NCBI GenBank assembly: GCA_023417975.1
Contig: JAEZDX010000073.1
Location: 1-11,868 of the forward strand
Origin: Bacillota bacterium
GTDB lineage: Bacteria; Bacillota; Clostridia; Clostridiales; Clostridiaceae
Reading direction: 5' to 3'
DNA: 11,868 nt
Shown here piece after piece: positions 1-5,812 of the stretch. Under the pieces are notes generated by a model. That model ran no database searches. It saw only the letters and a list, made by a program, of their open reading frames with translations, and was not told where the DNA came from. Position 1 is the stretch's first letter; every line of letters begins with the position of its first letter. A program made the translations under genes and the position numbers.

Positions 1-831
1 GCATGCAGAGAAAAAGAAGCGGCTCTTTCCCCTGCTCTAAAGAGCAAGTAGGTGTTAATAGTAGGCGGTGGAGTTGCAGGCTGCGAGGCTGCAAGAGTTT
101 TAGCTCTTAGAGGACATAAGCCTGTAATTTATGAGAAATCAAACCGTTTGGGCGGAAATCTCATCCCCGGCGGTGCACCTGACTTCAAAGAGGATGACCA
201 TGCACTAGTTGCTTGGTACGAGTATAACCTTAAGGAGCTTGGCGTAGAAGTTAATCTTAACACGGAAATTACAGCAGACACTATTAAAGAAAGTTCTGCA
301 GACGCTCTTATAATAGCTACAGGCTCAAAGCCAAAAATGTTCAGCCTTGGTTACAATAGCAACGTATATGCTGCAGCTGATGTACTGCTCAAGAATGCAG
401 ATCCAGGTAAAAATGTTGTTGTTGTGGGCGGTGGACTGGTTGGCTGTGAATTGGCAATATGGCTTGCAAGGAATGGAAAGAACATTACTCTTGTAGAAGT
501 GCAAAATAAGCTGTTAGCTGTAAACGGACCGCTGTGCCACGCTAATTCGGAAATGCTTGAAAAACTAGTACCTTTCAGTGGAGTAAAGGTATTAACCTCT
601 GCTAAAATAATAAAAAACACTGAAAAAGGTGTAATAGTAAATGTTAATGGCAGTGAGGAGTTAATAGAAGCTGACAGTGTTGTTCTGGCAGTTGGATATA
701 CCTCCGAAAACACCTTATATGATGAATTAAAGTATGAAGTTGCCGATATTCATCTCATTGGAGATGCCCGCAGAGTTTCAAACATAATGTATGCAATCTG
801 GGATGCATATGAGGTTGCCTCAAATATATAA
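1..831 (+). pseudogene. 2-enoate reductase/old yellow enzyme family oxidoreductase, C-terminal part, interrupted by in-frame TAG
   Basis: This is the C-terminal pyridine-nucleotide/FAD-binding part of a large flavoenzyme of the 2-enoate reductase/2,4-dienoyl-CoA reductase type (FMN barrel, 4Fe-4S cluster, then FAD domain), which reduces activated C=C bonds. Frame 1 from the window edge encodes ACREKEAALSPALKSK, then TAG at 49-51, then VLIVGGGVAGCEAARVLALR. The upstream residues match the linker normally found before the GGG dinucleotide-binding motif, so both sides belong to one protein. A second nucleotide-binding motif (VVVVGGGLVGCELA) follows, then a late IGDARR segment typical of the FAD-binding end. 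The 3' end looks complete. A GTG at 52 could open a 259-residue frame, but I see no ribosome binding site before it. A single AAG-to-TAG change would explain the break. A sequencing error, readthrough, or expression as two pieces remain possible. The N-terminal domains lie outside the window. Confidence 0.72.
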
Positions 832-846
832 ATAGACATTGATTTT

Positions 847-882
847 ATACCCCGGTAAAAACAGCTTTGTTTACCGGGGTAT
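847..882 (+). terminator. Intrinsic terminator after the reductase
   Basis: A perfect 13-bp inverted repeat (847-859 with 870-882, containing ACCCCGG/CCGGGGT) encloses a 10-nt loop, 16 bases after the reductase stop. The following sequence is only moderately T-rich (ATTCATCATTTA), so the U-tract is weak, but the stem is GC-rich. It separates the reductase from the tetR gene. Confidence 0.75.
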
Positions 883-907
883 TCATCATTTATAGAAGAT
901 TAACTAA

Positions 908-936
908 TTGAAAAGCAAAACAGAGTCCTGTATAAT
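908..936 (+). promoter_or_regulatory. Sigma-A-type promoter of the tetR-type gene
   Basis: TTGAAA at 908-913 and a consensus TATAAT at 931-936 are separated by exactly 17 bases. Transcription would start near 943, giving a leader of about 55 nt before the ATG at 998. This supports transcription of the regulator independently of the upstream reductase. Confidence 0.75.
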
Positions 937-944
937 TTGATAAA

Positions 945-960
945 AAGGTTTTAATACCTT
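945..960. promoter_or_regulatory. Possible autoregulatory operator (inverted repeat)
   Basis: AAGGT (945-949) and ACCTT (956-960) form an inverted repeat around a 6-bp centre, immediately downstream of the -10 box and over the expected transcription start. TetR-family repressors often bind such palindromes in their own promoters. The arms are short, so this is only a candidate. Confidence 0.3.
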
Positions 961-997
961 CCTATATTATTCAATAAATTATGAGGTGGATATTTAT

Positions 998-1576
998 ATG
1001 ACTAAGATGACAAACCGTGCGAAGCAGGCAGAAGCTACAAAGAACAAGATTTATGAATGCGGGGTTAAACTTATCCGCAAGCATGGTTTTGATCAGGTTA
1101 CCGTAGAACAGATTTCCAAAGAAGCAGGAGTTTCCGTAGGTACATATTACTATTACTACCAATCGAAGTTTGATTTGTTCAGTGAAATTTTCAAAAGAGC
1201 CGATGAGTATTTCTTAAACCATGTGGCCAGTAATTTGTCTGCTAAAACTTTTCATGAACAGGTAGTAGAATTTTTTGATAAATATGCTGACTTCAATATT
1301 TCTGATGGTATAGAAATGGTTAAAAAGCTTTATACTTCCGACAACAAAATGTTTATTACCAAAGGAAGAGCCATGCAGAAAATACTTCAGACAATCGTTG
1401 AAGCCGGTCAGTCTAACTATGAGATTACCGGGTATCTCTCTTCACAGGATATAACCAATATGCTTTTTGTCACAGCAAGAGGGGTTATATACGAATGGTG
1501 CCTATATGACGGTAATCTGGATTTGAAGGAAGAGATGAAAAAAACTATTACAATAATGGTTAAGGGGCTTTCTTAA
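998..1576 (+). CDS. TetR/AcrR-family transcriptional regulator
   Basis: This 192-residue protein has the classic TetR layout: an N-terminal helix-turn-helix (about residues 16-57; key stretch TVEQISKEAGVSVGTYYYYY, then QSKFDLF) and an all-helical ligand-binding/dimerisation domain to the end. Length is normal for the family. The start is set at ATG 998 because AGGTGG at 984-989 lies 8 bases upstream. A GTG at 986 would add four residues but overlaps that ribosome binding site. Five consecutive tyrosines follow the recognition helix, a run richer than the usual YYHF/YYYF. The gene has its own promoter and follows the terminator of the broken enoate reductase. It may once have controlled that enzyme or may act only on itself; the ligand cannot be predicted. 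No clear terminator is visible before the convergent acetyltransferase. Confidence 0.9.
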   Translation: MTKMTNRAKQAEATKNKIYECGVKLIRKHGFDQVTVEQISKEAGVSVGTYYYYYQSKFDLFSEIFKRADEYFLNHVASNLSAKTFHEQVVEFFDKYADFNISDGIEMVKKLYTSDNKMFITKGRAMQKILQTIVEAGQSNYEITGYLSSQDITNMLFVTARGVIYEWCLYDGNLDLKEEMKKTITIMVKGLS

Positions 1577-1630
1577 TATACTTTCTCCTTGAAAAATATA
1601 CTGCTATGTTTTAGAACAATGCTATACTTC

Positions 1631-2173
1631 CTACTGACTTCTATATTTTCTATAGTACAAGTAACTATCACTTTCCATGTTTGGCTGCTTATGATTGATA
1701 GGTGTTCGTTTCTCAAATAATTGAAAATCACATTTTTCTGCAAGATGACAAGAAGCTATATTTTTACAATCAATAGTTGCTATAAGATATTTTATTTCTG
1801 ATATACTAAAGCACCAATCAACTAAAGCGTTCACTGCTTCTTCTGTGTAACCCTTTTTTTGATATTTTTCCGACATGAAATAGGCTACTTCTACTTCATT
1901 TAATGTATCTTCCAGGCCCATGCCCACCATTCCTATCATCTCATCTGTATCTGGTAATGCAATCACATATCTTTTATTTTTATATATATCTATTGAATCT
2001 TTTTGACTTTGGTGCCAATCGATATATCCAAAATAAGATTGTGGTGAACTAGCGTTTTCAGCCCAATCAGGCATAAAACGAAGAATATTCTTTTCTCTAA
2101 CAATTCTATATAGATTTTCTGCATCTTTTCTTTCAAAGTCTCGAATTATTAAATGATTTGTTTCTATTCTCAT
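1631..2173 (-). CDS. GNAT family N-acetyltransferase (RimJ/RimL-like)
   Basis: This 180-residue single-domain protein resembles the RimJ/RimL (Acetyltransf_3) branch of the acetyl-CoA-dependent GNAT fold. The N-terminus (IETNHLIIRDFERKDAENLY) is the standard opening strand and helix. Motif A lies at residues 95-120, with the acetyl-CoA pyrophosphate-binding loop QKKGYT (105-110), where the last position of the Q/RxxGxG/A consensus is Thr. Motif B (NIASCHLAEKCDFQLFEKR) follows near 138-156. A GGGGAGAG ribosome binding site lies about 8 bases before the ATG. Relatives acetylate ribosomal protein N-termini, antibiotics or small amines; the substrate here cannot be told from sequence. The gene is monocistronic, convergent with the tetR-type gene, and bounded upstream by the terminator of the TerC-family gene. 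The flanking 10-bp direct repeat is a weak hint of insertion. Confidence 0.85.
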   Translation of the reverse strand: MRIETNHLIIRDFERKDAENLYRIVREKNILRFMPDWAENASSPQSYFGYIDWHQSQKDSIDIYKNKRYVIALPDTDEMIGMVGMGLEDTLNEVEVAYFMSEKYQKKGYTEEAVNALVDWCFSISEIKYLIATIDCKNIASCHLAEKCDFQLFEKRTPINHKQPNMESDSYLYYRKYRSQ

Positions 2174-2212
2174 ATTATTTCTCTCCCCGTAATATAAATA
2201 ATCATTATCTTA

Positions 2213-2221
2213 ATTATAACA
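2213..2221 (-). promoter_or_regulatory. Extended -10 promoter element of the GNAT gene
   Basis: On the minus strand TGTTATAAT is an extended -10 (TGn plus TATAAT) about 40 bases before the ATG. I see no good -35 hexamer at the usual distance, which fits extended -10 promoters but lowers certainty. Confidence 0.45.
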
Positions 2222-2275
2222 TTTCATATATCAGCAAAGCGATATGATATGTTTTTCTGAACGAAAATGCTATAC

Positions 2276-2315
2276 AAAAAAAGGACTGGTGAATAAAAAT
2301 CCACCAGTCCTTTTT
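2276..2315 (-). terminator. Intrinsic terminator of the TerC-family gene
   Basis: A perfect 14-bp inverted repeat (2278-2291 with 2302-2315; core GGACTGGTG/CACCAGTCC) with a 10-nt loop lies about 60 bases past the stop of the TerC-family gene. On the minus strand it is followed by a seven-base U-run. It also insulates the acetyltransferase promoter downstream. Confidence 0.9.
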
Positions 2316-2377
2316 GGTATATAAACTTCTTTATTAATATAGTAGTTACTCTATACAATAGATTTTAACGCAGCTTC

Positions 2378-3076
2378 TTAACTTTCTATTGTTACTGTCT
2401 CCTGGTTTTTAGCTTTCTTTCTTATATTAAACGCGCCAAAGGATACAACCCCAAATCCAGCCAAAGCTGATATAATAACCGATACAAAATGAGTAATATA
2501 TCTTGCTGTTAAATTGTCTTCTGTAATCATTGTAAGTGCTGTATAAATAAGCAGCCCTGCTCCTATATATACTATAATCTTATATTTATTCATAAGATTG
2601 GCTATAAATTTAGCTCCAAAGAAAATAATAGGAATACTCATGCCTAATCCAAACACTATTAGCCAAATACTTCCGTGAGCTGCTCCCGCAATAGCCAGCA
2701 CATTGTCGAGTCCCATACTTATATCTGCTATAATTATGCTTGTAACTGCCTTCCACAAGTTTTTATTGCCTTCCACTTCAATATTTTCTTCTTCCTCTTT
2801 CGTATGTAATAAATCCCAAGTAATTTTTAAAAGTATTATTCCCCCTACTAATTTAATAGGCAGCCATTGTACAGCCATGATTAGAGTAATAATACAAGTA
2901 AAGAGTACTCTCACCCCAACAGCTCCCACTACACCTATTAAACTGGCAAGCTTTGCTTGTTTTTCAGGTAAATTTCGAATTGCTAGAGCTATGACGCTTA
3001 CGTTATCTCCTGAAAGAGTTATATCCAGCAAGGCAATTTGAATTATTGCTACTACTAGAACTAGAAATTGATCCAT
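2378..3076 (-). CDS. TerC/YjbE-family integral membrane protein, probable metal ion exporter
   Basis: This 232-residue, very hydrophobic protein has about seven predicted membrane segments. The family's two acidic signatures are present: LSGDNVSVIALAIRNLP (D24-N25) and ADISMGLDNVLAIAGAA (D118, D124-N125). These Asp/Asn pairs lie in membrane helices and are thought to form the ion path. An acidic cytoplasmic loop (KEEEENIEVEGNKN, about 93-106) separates the two halves. TerC/YjbE proteins have been linked to manganese efflux and to metallating exported enzymes; Mn2+ as the substrate here is inferred from the family. The ribosome binding site GGAGGA (TCCTCC at 3083-3088) is 6 bases before the ATG. 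The unit is monocistronic with its own promoter and terminator. Many YjbE genes have a yybP-ykoY Mn riboswitch, but I could not find its core here. Confidence 0.88.
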   Translation of the reverse strand: MDQFLVLVVAIIQIALLDITLSGDNVSVIALAIRNLPEKQAKLASLIGVVGAVGVRVLFTCIITLIMAVQWLPIKLVGGIILLKITWDLLHTKEEEENIEVEGNKNLWKAVTSIIIADISMGLDNVLAIAGAAHGSIWLIVFGLGMSIPIIFFGAKFIANLMNKYKIIVYIGAGLLIYTALTMITEDNLTARYITHFVSVIISALAGFGVVSFGAFNIRKKAKNQETVTIES

Positions 3077-3138
3077 ATTTCTTCCTCCATCTTTTGTTTA
3101 ATTTTCTATGACCATGTTTTCTTATGTTTGCTATGTTA

Positions 3139-3190
3139 TTGTTCATCTCTTAATATATTAAAGGTTTTTAAGTAACGTGGCAATGAACAA
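3139..3190. repeat. 8-bp inverted repeat bracketing the TerC-family promoter
   Basis: TTGTTCAT (3139-3146) and ATGAACAA (3183-3190) are perfect inverted copies 36 bases apart. One arm touches the predicted -35 and the other lies just past the predicted start site. A TTAATATATTAA palindrome (3150-3161) sits between them over the -10. This could be paired operator sites or an AT-rich coincidence. Confidence 0.35.
3155..3183 (-). promoter_or_regulatory. Probable promoter of the TerC-family gene
   Basis: The minus strand carries TTGCCA (3178-3183), a 17-base spacer and TAATAT (3155-3160). Transcription from about 3148 gives a leader of roughly 70 nt. The DNA between this promoter and the tRNA terminator (3191-3303) shows no gene or strong structure. 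Confidence 0.5.
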
Positions 3191-3303
3191 AAAGAGAGCT
3201 TATCCAAGATGCCCAATTGCATATTAGCCTATATTAGAGTGCTAAATTATTTTCTATTAACCAGCTAATGCTTTGACACATAATTAAGTACCATTTTCTC
3301 AAA

Positions 3304-3340
3304 TAAAAAAAGCCAGTTGAATCTATTGACTCCACTGGTT
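3304..3340 (-). terminator. Terminator of the tRNA gene
   Basis: A 13-position imperfect stem (3311-3323 with 3328-3340) with a 4-nt loop ends, on the minus strand, in GGC followed by seven U. It lies 17 bases past the CCA end of the tRNA and would end a single-tRNA transcript. On the plus strand it has no U-run worth noting. Confidence 0.75.
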
Positions 3341-3357
3341 TTCATTCATTATTTAAG

Positions 3358-3432
3358 TGGCAGGGGAACAAGGACTCGAACCTTGACCAACGGTTTAGGA
3401 GACCGCTACTCTGCCAATTGAGCTATACCCCT
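3358..3432 (-). tRNA. tRNA with anticodon CCU (Arg, reads AGG), Trp-like body
   Basis: All 75 nt fold as a cloverleaf: acceptor AGGGGTA/TTCCCCT (one U-U mismatch at 6-67), D-stem GCTC/GAGT with GG in the loop, anticodon stem GCGGT/ACCGT, loop CTCCTAA (anticodon CCU), four-base variable loop, T-stem CAAGG/CCTTG with loop TTCGAGT, discriminator G73, and an encoded CCA (3358-3360). The anticodon assigns it to arginine. The body is unusual: A1-U72, a G-rich acceptor, G73 and the GGTCTCCNAAACC anticodon arm are what one expects of bacterial tRNA-Trp (loop CTCCAAA), and position 20 is C rather than the A20 used by many ArgRS enzymes. It has its own promoter and terminator. Cloverleaf confidence is high; isotype identity is less certain. 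Confidence 0.9.
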
Positions 3433-3446
3433 ACGTGACAAAGATT

Positions 3447-3475
3447 ATTATATATGATTGTCTCTAAAAAAGCAA
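3447..3475 (-). promoter_or_regulatory. Promoter of the tRNA gene
   Basis: On the minus strand TTGCTT (3470-3475), a 17-base spacer and a consensus TATAAT (3447-3452) lie 14 bases before the mature 5' end of the tRNA. The predicted start near 3440 gives a very short 5' leader for RNase P to remove. Confidence 0.75.
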
Positions 3476-3542
3476 CACCTTTTTACACATTTTTTTATTT
3501 TCACTTGCGATCTGTGACTTACATCCCTTATAACTGCTAAAA

Positions 3543-4463
3543 TTATAACAAGGAATCCAATATTGACATTGAATCAAAATTATCATCAAGCATAGATATA
3601 TAATCCTTAGTTATATCATATTTCTTCATCTTTATAGTCTTTATGTTGTAGGTCTGAATTATTGAATTATAGCCTTCAATATTCACATTATCGTCACAGA
3701 ACAATACAAACTTTGTTTCATTGGATTTCTTTTTGTCTAAGTCTTTTTTTACATCATCAATATTTTCGCTGCTCAGCTTCAGAGCCTTAATACCTTCATA
3801 TTTAAGAAAGTAGTCCAAACTATCATCAACGGTAATAAAAGTAAAATTCTTATAGTCAGCTATGGCATCGGAGAATTTTTTGTCAATATCATCAATTTTC
3901 TTTATTGCGGCCTCAAAATTCTCCTCATAGAGGCTCCTATTTTTAGGGTCTTTCTCCTGAATAGCGTTTTTGATATTCGAAAGGGCGATTTCATAATAAC
4001 TCAAATCCATCCAATAGTAAGGATTATTATTTAACGTAACATCTCCATATTTCTTAGGAACATCTGAAGAAATCAGCTTTATTCCTCTGGAGCTGTTTAC
4101 AATGGATAAACTGCCCTTTTTCAGCTTGCTTACAAATCCGTCAATCCATGGCTCAAAGCCGCCACCTAAATATATAAAAAGATCCTTATTTGATATATTA
4201 CTCAATGAATCATCAGTATAATCAAATTTCCACTGATCTGTTTCATTTACCATCATATACTCAACGTTATGTTTGTCCTTAACAATGTCCTTAACCATAT
4301 AATATAATAGCTTATTTGTTGTTTCTATTCTCAAGCTTACTTCTGCCTCTATTTTTTGCTGGACCTTAGCTACATCAGGTGTTTGAGGAACCTGCTGCTT
4401 TTTCCATTGACATCCTGACAAAATCACTACCAGTAATAATGCCAAACAGATAATCTTCTTCAA
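3543..4463 (-). CDS. ZnuA-like (cluster A-I) substrate-binding lipoprotein lacking the usual metal ligands
   Basis: This 306-residue predicted lipoprotein starts at a TTG: AGAGGTGG lies 6 bases before it, whereas the ATG pair 9-10 codons upstream has no ribosome binding site. The signal peptide MKKIICLALLLVVILSGC ends in an LSGC lipobox, so Cys18 would be lipidated and the protein held on the outer face of the membrane. The fold signature is that of zinc/manganese ABC-transporter binding proteins: DLFIYLGGGFEPWID, NPYYWMDL (normally DPHxWLDP), a long backbone helix and VDDSLDYF (normally SHxAFGYF). The expected ligand histidines are replaced by Trp78, Tyr149 and Asp213, and the protein contains only one His (about residue 65), not at a ligand position. 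No permease or ATPase gene is adjacent. Zinc binding is therefore doubtful; it may bind something else or have a structural or sensory role. Confidence 0.8.
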   Translation of the reverse strand: MKKIICLALLLVVILSGCQWKKQQVPQTPDVAKVQQKIEAEVSLRIETTNKLLYYMVKDIVKDKHNVEYMMVNETDQWKFDYTDDSLSNISNKDLFIYLGGGFEPWIDGFVSKLKKGSLSIVNSSRGIKLISSDVPKKYGDVTLNNNPYYWMDLSYYEIALSNIKNAIQEKDPKNRSLYEENFEAAIKKIDDIDKKFSDAIADYKNFTFITVDDSLDYFLKYEGIKALKLSSENIDDVKKDLDKKKSNETKFVLFCDDNVNIEGYNSIIQTYNIKTIKMKKYDITKDYISMLDDNFDSMSILDSLL

Positions 4464-4469
4464 TGCTAT

Positions 4470-4477
4470 CCACCTCT
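4470..4477 (-). promoter_or_regulatory. Ribosome binding site selecting a TTG start
   Basis: On the minus strand AGAGGTGG is followed by six bases (ATAGCA) and TTG AAG AAG. This spacing is ideal for the TTG at 4461-4463. The protein then begins with a standard lipoprotein signal peptide, which supports this start over the upstream ATGs. Confidence 0.7.
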
Positions 4478-4500
4478 TTCGAAGCATCATTCACTCATTA

Positions 4501-4529
4501 ATTATAGACTAAAAGGAAAAAAACTGCAA
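4501..4529 (-). promoter_or_regulatory. Promoter of the ZnuA-like lipoprotein gene
   Basis: On the minus strand TTGCAG (4524-4529), a 17-base spacer and consensus TATAAT (4501-4506) precede the gene. The start near 4494 would leave a leader of about 30 nt to the TTG. The upstream ATGs would then be only a few bases from the transcript end, which again favours the TTG. I see no palindrome resembling a Zur box. Confidence 0.65.
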
Positions 4530-4643
4530 ACGTCATTATACGGTTCTTTTCTTTTTCTCAATTTTAATATAGAATAACATTATATTGTTTAATTCATAAT
4601 ATTATGATGTAGTTATGCACAATTATCGGAGGTTTAATACGTT

Positions 4644-5105
4644 ATGGAATTTACTGTTAATGACATAAATGATACTTTCTCCATAGGCAGACAGCTTGGA
4701 GAAAAATGCAAGGCAGGAGATATAATATGTCTTGATGGAGACTTAGGTGCAGGCAAAACTCACTTTACAAAAGGTATTGCTTCAGGCCTTGGCATTGAGG
4801 AGGATATTACAAGTCCTACCTTTACCATAGTTAACGAATATGATGGAGGAAGATTAAAGCTCAATCATTTTGATGTTTATAGGGTTAATGATCCGGATGA
4901 GATAGAAGCTATAGGTTTTGACGAATACATATTCGGCCAGGCAGTAAGTGTTATCGAATGGGCATCCTATATCGATGTTCTAATTCCCGAAAATGCACTC
5001 AGCATTTCTATAATCAAACTGCCTGAGCTTGGAGAAAACTTTAGAAAAATAGTCATAAAATATTCTAATGATAGATATGCTTATGTAAAGGAGATAGAAA
5101 TATGA
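4644..5105 (+). CDS. tsaE: tRNA t6A37 threonylcarbamoyltransferase complex ATPase subunit TsaE
   Basis: TsaE is the small P-loop ATPase that works with TsaB and TsaD to attach the threonylcarbamoyl group to A37 of tRNAs reading ANN codons. The 153-residue length is typical. Walker A GDLGAGKT lies at 32-39, followed by the family markers TSPTF (56-60), HFDVYR (75-80), IGFDEYIF (90-97) and IEWASYI (104-110). It is the first gene of tsaE-tsaB-rimI. The ribosome binding site GGAGG (4628-4632) is 11 bases from the ATG, longer than usual. A promoter must lie in the very AT-rich 4530-4627 stretch, but I cannot pick a convincing -35/-10 pair. The gene is divergent from the ZnuA-like lipoprotein gene. 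Confidence 0.95.
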   Translation: MEFTVNDINDTFSIGRQLGEKCKAGDIICLDGDLGAGKTHFTKGIASGLGIEEDITSPTFTIVNEYDGGRLKLNHFDVYRVNDPDEIEAIGFDEYIFGQAVSVIEWASYIDVLIPENALSISIIKLPELGENFRKIVIKYSNDRYAYVKEIEI

Positions 5106-5812
5106 GAGTACTTTGTATTGATACAGCAACGGAGGCTGCAAGCTGTGCAGTAATCGAGGATAATAAATTACTTGGAGAAATAACCTTCAACTTCGGAAAG
5201 CAGCATTCCGTAATTCTTATGTCTACTATAGAGAATCTACTCTCTTCCTTGCATATGGATATAGCTTCTATAGATGGTTTCGTATCTTCTAAGGGCCCAG
5301 GTTCCTTTACCGGACTTAGAATTGGAATGGCAACAATAAAAGGTATGAGCTTTGGTTCCAAGAAACCTTTTATTTCTGTTTCCACTCTAGATTCCTTAGC
5401 TTATAATCTGGCCTTCAGCGGCGGTATTATCTGTCCTATATTAGATGCCTTGAGGGACAATGTTTATACAGCCCTCTACAAATATGAAGGCGAAGAACTC
5501 AAAAGAGTATCTGATTATATGGTTATTTCTATAGATGAGCTTATTGGTATTCTCAAACATGAAGAATTAGTATATTTTATAGGAGATGGAGTAGACAAAT
5601 TTAAACAAACACTAAAGTCTAATATTAGCTGCAGTCTTTTTGCTCCGGCACATCTTAATTTCGCAAGAGCTTCTTCTCTTGGTGAATTAGGATTAAAGCT
5701 GTTTAAGGAAGGTCTTTTTGAGGACCTTAATTCCAGCACTCCCATATATCTAAGAAAATCTCAGGCCGAAAGGGAATATGATAAAAAGATGGGGTTGGAT
5801 AAAAATGAATAG
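5102..5812 (+). CDS. tsaB: tRNA t6A37 complex dimerisation subunit TsaB
   Basis: TsaB is an ASKHA-fold, catalytically inactive paralogue of TsaD that scaffolds the t6A-forming complex. The 236-residue length is normal. Its markers are CIDTATEAASCAVI (about 5-18), KQHS near 33-36, and the signature GPGSFTGLRIG (65-75). Its ATG overlaps the tsaE stop codon as ATGA, which indicates translational coupling; AAAGGAGA just upstream is the ribosome binding site. The C-terminal part (about 115-236) is the variable TsaB domain and ends in a RKSQAEREYDKKMG segment, as in many Firmicute homologues. It contacts TsaE and TsaD in the known complex, and TsaD must be encoded elsewhere in this genome. Confidence 0.95.
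   Translation: MRVLCIDTATEAASCAVIEDNKLLGEITFNFGKQHSVILMSTIENLLSSLHMDIASIDGFVSSKGPGSFTGLRIGMATIKGMSFGSKKPFISVSTLDSLAYNLAFSGGIICPILDALRDNVYTALYKYEGEELKRVSDYMVISIDELIGILKHEELVYFIGDGVDKFKQTLKSNISCSLFAPAHLNFARASSLGELGLKLFKEGLFEDLNSSTPIYLRKSQAEREYDKKMGLDKNE

Larger units (their letters stand above)
1618..2275. repeat. 10-bp direct repeat pair flanking the GNAT gene
   Basis: AATGCTATAC occurs at 1618-1627, just beyond the 3' end of the acetyltransferase, and again at 2266-2275, just beyond its promoter region. Both copies are preceded by GAAC (directly in the first, three bases further away in the second). The span given covers both copies and the gene between them. No transposase or inverted termini are visible, so a mobile origin is speculative. 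Confidence 0.35.

Noticed and set aside
49..51. Pyrrolysine or programmed UAG decoding in the reductase
   Set aside because: No PYLIS-like structure is apparent downstream, flavin reductases of this type are not known Pyl proteins, and the only tRNA in the window has anticodon CCU, not CUA.
3077..3303. yybP-ykoY manganese riboswitch upstream of the TerC/YjbE-family gene
   Set aside because: Expected from the family, but the conserved GGGGAGUAG-type core is not visible on the minus strand, and the predicted promoter leaves only about 70 nt of leader.
3480..3542. Terminator after the ZnuA-like gene
   Set aside because: Only a 4-bp TCAC/GTGA pairing was found and it is followed by A-runs, not U, on the coding strand; transcription may read into the tRNA unit.
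5778..5804. Longer RimI start overlapping tsaB by 35 bases
   Set aside because: The extra MIKRWGWIK residues have no family counterpart, and the ATG at 5805 gives the usual short stop/start overlap and normal length.
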